DNA of 45,365 nucleotides from the NCBI GenBank assembly GCA_027578815.1, contig JANBTH010000050.1, positions 1 to 45,365 on the forward strand, read 5' to 3'. Shown here in pieces: positions 19,893 through 30,114 of the stretch (the first letter of the stretch is position 1; every line of letters begins with the position of its first letter). Below the pieces are notes generated by a model, which was not told the DNA's origin, did no database searches, and was given only the letters and a program-made list of their open reading frames with translations. Source of the DNA: Coemansia sp. RSA 1804. Its lineage: Eukaryota > Kickxellomycota > Kickxellomycetes > Kickxellales > Kickxellaceae. A program made the translations under genes and the position numbers.

Positions 19893-22800
19893 CTTGTCTT
19901 GTTCTTTTTGCTATTCAGTGGGCAAAATACAAATAAAAAGGTCCTTCACAAAGGCTTGCTTGAACAAAGGGAAAGAAAAGTTGGGGAAATGGGAATATTA
20001 AGATAGCAACGTGTTATTCTTTTTTCCTTTGCAGAGAATAAAAAAGAAAAAATATAACGACCAGAAAAACGTATGCCAGAGAGGGGCGTGTGAGGAGAAG
20101 AGGTGGTGCTTCTATTTATAACAGAAGAAAAATGAGAGCGCTGTTGTGTGGCTAGATTGCCAAATATGCCCAACTTAAAAAAGGTTGGCATAAAAATTTT
20201 GCTCTTCTGCTTTTGGATAGAGAAGAAACGAGTGAAAGGAGTGAAAAAATAAGGACTCGGAAGGAATCTTGATTCGCTCCAGCTTAAAAGTGCTACGAAA
20301 ATTGAACACTGACATGGAAAATGGTGGGTTGATCGATATTATTTCCTTCCTTTTTTCTTCTTCATTTTACAAGAGCCATTTAATGGTCCCCGTAAAAAAT
20401 TCATCTTGTCCTTTGCCTTTTTTCATTGCCTTCCGAGCAGCACATGCTCATTTTGAAGTGCGTTGCTTTTTTAGCGCAATCCTGTCGTTGTTACACTTGG
20501 CTGAGGCAAGCGGCGTGGAAATATCAAAAGTACGGAACTATTTTACCTTTCAACAATAGCAGCGCCAGGTTGTCCACATGGACAGGATTTGTTTCTTGAC
20601 TGAGCGTTGTGCAATCAATGTGCTGGGGGTGTTTGATTCACTTTGGATGTAGAGGGGATACACGGTGCCCTATTGTTGTCTGTTTGTTTGTTTGTCTGGT
20701 TACAACGATAGGTTTAGCAAGTACCTGAAGCTCCATCCTGGGTCACATGCCACTGACATTTGCAGCACGTCAAATGGCGGATCCGACATGCTGATTCCGC
20801 TCTTGCTAGTGGTGAACAGAGGGGGTGGGTTGGATCGAGAAAACGAGGTTGGCTGTTGACTACATTCACTTGCTCTGAATCATAATTATATCACTTAGGC
20901 ACACTCTGAAATGAACTCTAACCAGAGAAGCAGAACATTCCGTTACTCCATACAGGTTTTTTGTTTCTTTCTTCATTTGGACATGTCCAGCATCAGCGGT
21001 CATTGCATATCGACATGGTTGTTTACCTTCTCATGGAACAAGGTGGTTGTTGAAGCAGTCACACGTCCGTGTTTACTCAACTACAAATATTTAACAGAAT
21101 TCCTGTTTTCACCAGTGCGTGTTGCAAATGGAGGATGATCCAAGTTTTCAAGTTCTGTTTATAGAAATGCATTTACAAACTTCTTTCTTGTACTTGCTAT
21201 TTTTGTTATACGCATGGTACGTGCTCATCGTAATGTGCTTCTTCGGGTCCAATCTTTCCGAATGCCCAGGAAATTTTATTACTGGTTTATTTGCTGATGC
21301 TAATGATTTTGTTTATCTTTTACAGAAAAGTGTAAAGAGCAATTGTTTGAATGCAAAGCAACTTGTCCAGTCTGTACTGTTCAAAAGATTGAGAATTGCA
21401 ATTGAGAGCATCGCAGAGCCTTCCATGCATCTCGCATCCTGTATGTGATCTGTACGATTATACTGCACTGTGGAAACACAAGGAAAATGAGCGACTACCA
21501 TGAGAAATTTAAAACGGTATAGTAAATAAAAGTGCGCTAATTTTCATTTGCCGCTCCAAGAAAACCAAAGCGACAAGAGCGGCAATTTTTTTGAAGCATC
21601 CATAATTGGAAGAATGATTTACCACTCGAGTTTGGAATATTGATAGAGAAATGCCCTTTTGTTCCTCAACCCTTTAGAAGTGTCAATCATTTTGCCAAAG
21701 AGCGGGGAATTATTTTATTTTGAGGACACGCTAATACTTTTTTTAAAAAGGGGTTTATCGATCTTCTAAGTCGGTATTGCTTTGGATCAAAAAAAGTGGT
21801 TTTTTGAAATACCAATTGCACATTCCGACTGCTAGTTGGGTGGCATGCCAGCCACCCCCTATTGTTCTCTTTTCGAGAGGATACTGATCCGCTAGAGATA
21901 TCAGATTGTTCTGATACCAAGAATTTTCACATCTTTTGGATTGAGCAAATTGGATCGTATTGTTAAAACTGCTATAACCAGCGACAAAACAATGTATAAG
22001 CGTTTCTGTTGCTTAACACGACTGAATGGGTAGAACCAGGCGCGCAAAACAGTAGGTTCTACATCAGTATCTACTGACAACCCAATGCTCTATTGTCTGC
22101 AAATGCGAGATTGGAGTAAACAGGTTTGCGTTTTCGAATCCAAGTCCAAAAACAAATGGCTTCTGCTAGCAAATAACATTGGGGCGCTAAATATTTTTGA
22201 GGATATTCTCCGCTGTTTTTCTCCATTGCCATAGACACTATAGAACGTACTGCCAACATAAAGTAAAAGCAAAGTATCCTGTTTAGTGACTTGCGATTAT
22301 GTTGCATCATGTTTCAGGTCAATCGATTCTTGCCTTGCTTGTTTTTCGCATGGAACGCATTGCATTCCGGCGCGCCTTTTACGTGAGTGGATGGATCAAT
22401 AAGAGACAACCAGGTTTTTTTATCTTTTTAGGTTCAATGTTCACATGGATACAAATGTTGCAAAATTAATGAAAGAAAACACTCCGAACAACAAGGTTTG
22501 TGAATAATGTGATGCTTGTACGGGTTTCCGTTTCCACCGAGCCATTTGCTCTATCTACTTTTGAAACAGGATTATGCGCAATGACCACCATTGGAATATG
22601 TTTCAATGAAGGTAACGGGTTTTATTTTTGTTTAAACATGTTTAATAGGATAATAGAATACAATTACTCCTTATAGTGCCACTTTAATGTTTTGTTCCAT
22701 GTGACACTATCAATAACAGCTATTCATGTCGGATGGATCATATTATCTTCTGACATCTATCCAGTTGTAAGATGTAGGTTTTTTTATCTTTCCAGTACAT

Positions 22801-23024
22801 GCAGACGTCAATTAATGTTACGAGAAATAGAAAGTCTGCTTGTTGCTTTATTTGGCTAATAATACAGAGGAGAAAAGAAAGCGTAAGGAAATTAAGAGAA
22901 AGCGGGGAGAACGGGTAAAGACTAGTAGTGTTGTTGTGAAAAAAGTCAAAGAAAGGAATTGGATGTGTGTGCGAAAAGATGGAAGGGCCCTTCAAGAGAA
23001 CAAACACTTTATCAAGATATTTGC
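19893..23024. other. Long gene-poor interval
   Basis: About 3.1 kb without a supported gene. It starts with the leader of the 19892 gene. The rest is AT-rich with scattered short open frames (20269, 20665, 20911, 21119, 21687, 22071, 22738) that have no domains, no coherent codon bias and often no ATG. Around 22850-22990 the + strand is purine-rich, the probable 3' UTR of the 23025 gene on the minus strand. No transposon ends or tRNA were recognised. Confidence 0.6.
20113..20120 (-). promoter_or_regulatory. Probable TATA box for YdcZ-type copy 1
   Basis: TATAAATA on the minus strand, about 220 bases before the ATG at 19892. The same spacing is seen for the paralogue at 23561. Confidence 0.4.
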
Positions 23025-23561
23025 TTAACCAAGCGCAACCATCAGAACACCAGCAATAAGAAGAGCCATGCCACCGAGTCTCGGCAGAGTAGCGGGACGA
23101 TGATTGCAACCAAAGAAGGCAAAGCAGTCAACAAACAGAGAGGTGAGCATCTGGGCGCAAATAGTGATACCAGAGACCACAGCAGAACCGCGGTAGGGGA
23201 TAAAAAGCGTGATAAACAGAACGAAGGCAGCACCGGGGATACCACCGAACCAGCACCACCAGGGCGCCGTCTTGAAGGAGTTTTTCCACTTGATGGTCTT
23301 TCCACCACGAGTGTCGATGATGAAGAAGATAAACAGAAGGACTGAGCCGAACGCAAACGATAGCCATGAGCTGAAGCCGCCGTTGACGTGGATGGACATT
23401 GATCCGTTCACTGCGCCTTGAAGTGCCGTGCATGTGCCGGCTACCATTAGAAGGAAAAAGTCCATGATGAGCTTCTTGTCGAACGTGATCTGGGCGTTCA
23501 CACGCGGCTTCTCGACGAGGACAGCATCCTTGAGTGCTTGAACAAATCTGCCCTTTGCCAT
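23025..23561 (-). CDS. YdcZ/DUF606-type small membrane protein, copy 2
   Basis: 178 aa from ATG at 23561. It has a ~30-residue polar N-terminal extension absent from the copy at 19425-19892. Then follows the five-helix DUF606 domain: GTCTALQGAVNGSM (~42-55), LSFAFGSVLLF, DTRGGKTIKW (~83-92), WCWFGGIPGAAFVL and a hydrophobic C-terminal helix. Predicted small-molecule transporter of the drug/metabolite superfamily, probably working as a dimer; substrate unknown. It is a diverged paralogue of the other copy in the same orientation, so they could form a two-subunit carrier, but nothing in the sequence proves this. Confidence 0.85.
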   Translation of the reverse strand: MAKGRFVQALKDAVLVEKPRVNAQITFDKKLIMDFFLLMVAGTCTALQGAVNGSMSIHVNGGFSSWLSFAFGSVLLFIFFIIDTRGGKTIKWKNSFKTAPWWCWFGGIPGAAFVLFITLFIPYRGSAVVSGITICAQMLTSLFVDCFAFFGCNHRPATLPRLGGMALLIAGVLMVALG

Positions 23562-25307
23562 TGTGAGTGAGGAAGAAGGAATTAGGCTTGTACTATTGTG
23601 TTCAGATATAAAAAGGTAAAAATGAGTGTTCTTGGAATGGAAGCTAATGATCTCCTTTAAAACAATAATAATCAGGTCTGTGTAGACTAGAGAGGGAGAA
23701 AAAAGGACTAGCTAGAGTAACAGTGTTGACCACGAGAAAAGATGGTTAGTTGGTACAGAGAGAGGAAGGAGAAAGAGGAGTGGGGAATGCGATCCTTATA
23801 TAACAAAAAATATGAGACTCATAATGGCTGAATACGGCACCTCCATCCACCTTGATTTACTGTAACAAATGTAGACTCCCTTTTTTTCTTAGTCCACTCG
23901 GAAAGAAACGGTGGTAATGTGTGTGTTTTCAGAGAAGAGAAAACAGGCACGTGTAAATAGAACGGAAATCGATGCAACGCAACAAAACGTATCTTACGCA
24001 CAGAAGAAAGAATTGCAGAGAAAAATTTTTTATGTTCTTATCAACTACGGACGTGCTTATTCAAACTGGAATACAAATTATTTCATTCAGATAAATAGTC
24101 GCTAACAAAAGATGTAAAGGGTGGGAGAAAAGGAGGTATACAACAACCACCCCCGCGGTAGGTAGTGTAGAGAAATGTTTCTTTTTTACTTTTTTTCTTT
24201 GCTCTTGCCAGTTTTGGAAGGAATCTATTGGACAGCAAAGCACGGGCCTCTAATAATGGAAACTAAATTACATTTTTCTGCAAATCACTATTGACCTGGG
24301 TTATTTGAGCAAAGTGAGTGGATTCCGCACATTGCAAAAGTAAATAAAAAGAATAGGTAAATAGAAAAAAGAAATGACGGCTCAATTTTTGATTTGTTCG
24401 TCCAATCCACCCACACAGTAGTGAGGTAAAGCTATGAAACCGGTATCGACGAAATCTATGCGTGGTCTCAACTACTTTCTTTTTTGAGAATAAACCAACA
24501 GCAGTCTAACCCATCCAAGTGACTGAGATTTGGCAGACATATTTTTCAGTCATTTAAGCAGTGGGTATTTTTTTACAATTGAAACTTTGGGCACTCAATG
24601 AGATCGTGGTAACGTCATAAGTGATTAAAGTTGGGACTGGACAATCGCAGTCAACAAAGAAGGCTAGTTGGCAATACATAATGCTTTTAGATAGTTTCTG
24701 ATGTAGATAGCTTGACCTTTTGTGCTTATATGTGGCTATTTCTAATTTAGTAATATGCTATAAAATAAATCACCAAAATAACATTTCAAAGGCTAAACTC
24801 ATAGGAACAAGTTGATGGATTAAGTTGTGCACGAGTCATTGGATTCAAATATACTTGCTTCTCTATTTATGGCAAAAATGGCGGCCTGCATTTGATCTGC
24901 ACAAAATAATGGTTGCCAGCAAGAGTGTCTTACCAGTGGCGTTATCCGTGCTATACTGCCGCTGTCGTCTGTATCATGCTTAACTTAGGTTTTGAAAATA
25001 GACTCCATTTCGCTCTTTTCCATTGTATCTAGGATCGTCAACTAGCGTTTAAGCTGTTGGCGGCAATATCCAATGTCCAAAACGCGCAAGGAACTGCTTT
25101 TGTCAACAAAGTGAATTTCTTGCGTAAACGTCAAAATTCCTTGACCTGGTGAGGGCACTGAGAGTCTTTTCTTGTCCGGTGCCAACTGTAACATGACCAC
25201 AATGCCGTAGATTGATGCTCCTTGATGCCTCAAACGTGCAATATTCAAATTTACACATAATAAATGACACAAGATTTTTAATTTAACTACACAAAAAACC
25301 ATACAGC
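23562..25307. other. Intergenic, no supported gene
   Basis: About 1.7 kb of AT-rich sequence. The first ~250 bases are the leader and promoter of the 23561 gene. The last part is the 3' flank of the kinase locus. Open frames at 23819, 23911, 24061 and 25042 show no domain or start context. Confidence 0.55.
23796..23802 (-). promoter_or_regulatory. Probable TATA box for YdcZ-type copy 2
   Basis: TATATAA on the minus strand about 235 bases before the ATG at 23561, comparable to the element before the paralogue. Confidence 0.4.
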
Positions 25308-27217
25308 TTAGACATCCCTATCCACACGCTTGCCCATCCGCCTAAGTGCCGCTTCTCTTTCTCTGTCCAAAATATCACACAGGTCTCTGGCTATAGCACC
25401 AGCACAAGCAGCCCGCCTGGCAAAGAAGTCATCCACATCCTGATTGATGCCAGCATCATAGCAGTCAGTCGCAAGAATTGCAAAGGTAGCCTCTGGATAA
25501 CTTGGCTTGTCCCCTATCCCCCGGCCTTAGTAAGACATTCTTGGGTTATTGAAGAGGCAGTCCCGGAGATCGGCGATAAGCCTTTTCAAGGGCTCATAGC
25601 TAGCTATCGGCAAGAAGTGGTCAGTTATAGATTTCCCGAAGCTTCTGGAAGATGACATATGCGACGACTTTGAACAGCCGGCAGAGTAGTAGTTGGAATT
25701 TCTCCATTCACCGATTGGAAGTTTCTGTTGACTTATTTCTTTCGATATGTCGCATGGAATACTCTCTCTCAATGCATGTCGGTCCTCGGTTGTCACGCCA
25801 AATGTGGCCATCATAGAAAGCACATATATCAATGACTCCCAGTCATCCAGCTCGGTGCGCGGGAACTTGAGTTGGCGGAGATTGGCAATGCTCATGTACG
25901 GCCCTGTCCCAGTTTGGTTGGGTCCTTCTGCAACCTCATCTGCCACACGAACTGCACAATCAAAATCGATGAGCATGCCAGTGGGATTGCGGTCCTGATC
26001 CCGTGTAAATAGGATGTTATGCGGTGATATGTCGCGATGCAGAATACCGCACTCTGACAAGATCCTGTGATTCGCATGCATCGCGTCCGCTACAACAACA
26101 ATCAGCTCATCCACGGACTCGACATCGTTGAGGCGGCAGGCAACCATGTCCAAGACAATGCGCTTGTGCTGCCGGAACTTGGATTTCTGAAGAACATCCC
26201 TATTAACCGTAGGAAATGCAGTGCCGGTGTCATCGCTTATCGGCGCACTGTCATCGCTGCACCACCTGGTCTTGTAGCAAACAGCGCCACCTGCAACGAT
26301 GAGCGGGAGTTTGCCCTGGATGGTCTCGTCATCTTGGAACCTTCTCCCGATTTCGCTCAAGTATTAGACCTCGTCATGTCTATCCGGCACTTGTGACCAT
26401 TCCGAGTAGAACCAGTCATCCTTGACAAAGCGGTTCGATTCGAATCTTTCCGAATCAATTGATTGGACAAGTTCTGCTTTTGCCGCGGCAATTAGGCACA
26501 TGGCAAGCTCGAGTGGGGAACCGAAAATGTCAGCAGTCTCATAGTCAATGACATCAGCAACAATAGTAGCGCCAACAGCTAGGATACGTGCAGCAGCGGC
26601 GTCAAAGACCTGCTCTACTTCGGCAGCCAAGGAACCGACGCGCTCGGCAGAATAGTCCTCACCTGGATTAGCAGAAAAGTCTACTATAGCCTCGACTATC
26701 TTTGATATACAGGCCTGGACAGCAGCCAAATCGGACGATTTATCGGATACTGGAAGCCTTGCCCTTGCAATTTTGGTTACAGCTTCAGTAACGCCGGTTC
26801 TAGCAGCCTCTAGTATAGAATCAGTGCTTATTTTCTGAACATGCACCGCAGTCTGGACACCTTCAACCCAGTCTTTAATTGTATTTCGCTCCTTTGTGGC
26901 TTTAGCATCCCTAGCCTTTGTGGATTCGGTGTCTGAGGTAGCAGAAGGTAGGCAAATATGGGGAGGCTTCTCGCTGGCAAGAAAGCATGTCGTGTGCCTT
27001 CCAAACACATTTTCGGGTGTCCGATGCATGTTCTGCACATAGAAAAAGTGTGGTTTGCCGCCGTCAAGAGACTCTGTCTGAATCCTCAAACAGTTATACT
27101 CCGGAAGATACTCGATGGTCTTGTCAAAGCCAAGGATACTGACCGGGCAGAAAGCCCAACTCACAAGCAGTCTGACCAAGCCCGCGCACTGCTCTGACAC
27201 CCAGAGATTAATTGTTA

Positions 27218-27294
27218 TGATGACATAAGAGATGTTAACATTTGATCGGAATGTTAACATTCGATGCAAAAGTAAACATCTCTTCTGGTCATCA
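27218..27294. repeat. 77-bp near-perfect palindrome
   Basis: Left arm begins TGATGACATAAGAGATG and right arm ends CATCTCTTCTGGTCATCA. The arms are ~38 bases, centred on GTTAAC near 27255/27256, with only a few mismatches and one or two single-base offsets. It lies inside the predicted second intron of the kinase locus. Confidence 0.8.
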
Positions 27295-28404
27295 CAAGTA
27301 GCATTTTCGTATTAGGATTTGATCTATAGTAGTGTACTCTTTTAATAGTAGATGATCGGTGGCTATAAAAGCACCAATATTCACTATTAGGAAGGAGAAT
27401 GTTTCTTTAGGTAGTCTTGAAAGGAATTTTATTAAAAGAAAATTTAAAGTCTACGATATCAATAGATGGCGACTCGTATATCTTGTCATGCCCAAAGATG
27501 TACAGACGCACGGCCGTCGCACACATTGTCATTCCCCAGAAAAATCGACGATTGTATTGCTTGGCATAGAGCAGCCCCGTGTAGTGAATTAGTTGCGCCA
27601 GTGCTTCATTGTAATCACTTGCCTTCCTCTTTGCCTCTACCACGAGCAGCATATCCGCAAAACTTAGCTGCTTAGGCGATTTGCTGCTACCACTAATAGC
27701 AATGTTGATCCGCGTCAAGTCAAGCGAATCTCGGGGCTTGAAGTCAAACTTTTTAGCAGCAGCAATCCTGCGCGGCTTCCCGAGGTTATCACCATGACCA
27801 TCCCAATAGCCAGCGACTGAGTCAGCCACGAATTCAAAAAGAGCACTGATGGCTGGATACATGTTCTTCTCATTAGAGAAGGATGGCGGACTAGACATAG
27901 CTTTTATTCCATCGTCAGAATCGTCTCCGGGACTATTATTTCTACCGGACATGGTAGTTTTTCTAAGCGTCGACCTAGTCCTAGGCCTAAGGTTGTACTT
28001 GGATGTAGATACTGTAGTGGAGGTAGAGGCACTGGGAGCACCTACTGACTTTCCCTTGTATGATCCGATCAACATACGGAGGGCTTTATAGTTCTTAAAC
28101 TTCGACGCGGCTTTGGCTTGTGGTGCTGTCTTTGCCATTTCCGCGAATCGATCAGCCACGTAGGCCATGGCCCCCTCAAGCGCCCCTCTTTCTATTTCAT
28201 CTTCAGGCAGCACAGGCTTCAGAATGTCGGAAACGTCCCTTTCTGTGTGGTGTGTGACGATTTCCTTCAGCTCTTGGTCAGCGGCAATCTTCATCTCTAT
28301 CCGTGATGCACCAGCATTCTCGCTTGACCGTATGTTTGTTGTTTTAGAGAGCAATGAGGATTCGGGTGAGGCTCGTTTAATCAAACTAGACACAAGTTGG
28401 AATT

Positions 28405-28518
28405 CTACAAGACACATTGTGTAGAGCTGGTATATTTAGTATTTGGAATGAGACTCCCCCAAAAAACAAATGTGGTTGTTTAGCATTGCTTCCACCGTCT
28501 TTAAAGCACCAAACTTAC
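28405..28518 (-). other. First intron of the FunK1 locus
   Basis: Donor GTAAGT at 28518 and acceptor GTAG ending at 28405. Phase 1 joins ..EALGI to E-FQLV. It has a branch-like GCTAAAC and a length close to the Sec10-type gene's intron. Confidence 0.7.
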
Positions 28519-28660
28519 CAATGCCAAGCGCTTCGTCTTCCTGGCCAGTCTTGTCTGCATTTGCCTGCATCACCATCTTCGCCTTCTTCGGTGGCCGAAG
28601 GGATGTGTATCGGTGACTAGCTACATCGGCCGCATGGGCAGGAGTCTTGGAAGTAAACAT

Positions 28661-30114
28661 ATCGGTTGCCTTCCTCTTTGGGCTCTCGAAGGGCTGAGTA
28701 CTAGTCTGTGTTGGTTGAAGCAAGAAGAATTTAAAATATACAATGAAATTGGAGTATGAAAAAGAAGAAGGTTATTCATATTTAATCGCTTGCTTATGTT
28801 AAATAGACATGGAGATCGAGTGTACAAATAAGCCCATGTCAGCAAAATCAGATGAAGCCTGACTAATTTGAGCTAGTTCGCAGCCACTCGCACTTGGCAA
28901 GACGATCGTCCGGGGATTTTATGACCACCCACTCCAAAATCCAGCAGGCAGTGTGTGTGTCTAGACGCAAGCAAGCTAGATGCCGCATTATTCTCAATGA
29001 AGAAATTTGCAGCTCAAGCCAGCCCTAGCCGCAACTTGAAAACCACTCATTTGCTTTCGAAAAAGCTCGTCAATATAATATGGCTTCAACTAAGGTCAAC
29101 AAGAGATGTTTCTAAAACAATCAGACCCATATAAGTGACCAAGATTAAACAAACCTATTTTTCCAGGCACTTGGGTAGATATTCCGCTGTACAGTAAGCC
29201 ATAGAAGTACAACGCTTTAGTTTTTCATGATCCCATCACATAGTAGTATTGCACCAGCGGATCAAGGAGAATTGGCTGGGCATAATACCGAGGGAGTATG
29301 AATACCCCCACGGATAACCTCACACAAGATTGATCAGTGAAAAAGCTAATTATCAATTCTATGCATCATGCAACGATTGATGCCTTTGTTCCCTCACGAA
29401 TCATGATATTGACAAAAACGGCTTATCATTCGAGTAAAAACGGCTGCGTTCTCATTATTTCTCACAGTGGTTATACTGTCAACAAATAAGGATATAACAT
29501 GTCCGATATATTTCATATGTATACAAAGTAGTTCATTTCATCAGAATTTTACAAGTATTCAAGGCGTGGGATTGCCCACTTTAGATGGTGAGGCGAATTC
29601 TTTGTCTAATTATTTTTCTTCCTTTAATATGTTCTATAACACAATTATACTGCGTGATATACACATCACGCACAACTGTAATATTATATATTACATGGCA
29701 TTGTGCGATAGCGTTGACAGCTTTTATACCTATTAGCATTCCTGCGTTACTAAAATGCTAGTGTAATAATCAAATCCTACCTTCCGTTCGCATCGTCATA
29801 CATAATATTGTACTGATCTGATCAGCAAATGATCTGTAATTAGTAATATTGCATCTGCAAAAGCCCCCCTATCCCCACAAAAACTGCTGGAAATGGTGCC
29901 TGTAATGACTAATCGACACCCGATCGCAAAAAAAGCACTCAGTGTAGATGGAAAAAAAGGAGCCCAGCTTTATTAGAATATCACTCCTAAAAACGCAAAA
30001 AAGCGATCCGCCTTGGTTTTCTCTTCTTCCTCTTCTTCAGATTTTATTATTTTCCTCCTACTCAGATCTCAGTTCTTTATTAATATTTCCTAAACGCAAA
30101 GAGCAGCAGGAAGA
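28661..30114. other. Intergenic, no supported gene
   Basis: AT-rich. It lies between the divergent kinase locus and ILV1. The final ~130 bases are the ILV1 leader with C/T-rich runs (around 30020-30060). An in-frame TAA lies a few codons upstream of the ILV1 ATG. Short open frames such as 29467-29736 have no features. Confidence 0.55.

Larger units (their letters stand above)
25308..28660 (-). pseudogene. Fungal-type (FunK1) protein kinase, interrupted by two in-frame TAA codons
   Basis: Reading minus strand: exon A 28660-28519; a well-supported 114-base intron (donor GTAAGT, acceptor TAG at 28407-28405, phase 1 fits); exon B 28404 to ~27455; a probable ~266-base intron; then one frame from ~27188 to a TAA at 25310-25308. 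That last frame is broken by TAA at 26366-26364 (..PDRHDEV*YLSEIGRR..) and at 25529-25527 (..NNPRMSY*GRGIGD..). Coding-like sequence continues in the same frame after each stop, with no frameshift. Exon B carries the FunK1 N-terminal region (LLVVEAKRK, then QLIHYTGLLYAKQYNRRFFWG). The last exon has the catalytic loop HRDISPHNIL (~26010-26040) and metal site LIDFD (~25960). A product stopping at the first TAA would lack both catalytic motifs. It is most simply a young pseudogene; readthrough or sequence error are alternatives. Substrate unknown. Confidence 0.72.

Noticed and set aside
22125..22150. Sequence resembling a tRNA B-box (TTTCGAATCC)
   Set aside because: No A-box, acceptor stem or cloverleaf can be drawn around it.
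26364..27269. The 301-codon minus-strand frame as an independent gene starting at 27269
   Set aside because: Its first ~25 codons run through the palindrome and predicted intron; conserved kinase-family sequence starts only around 27188.
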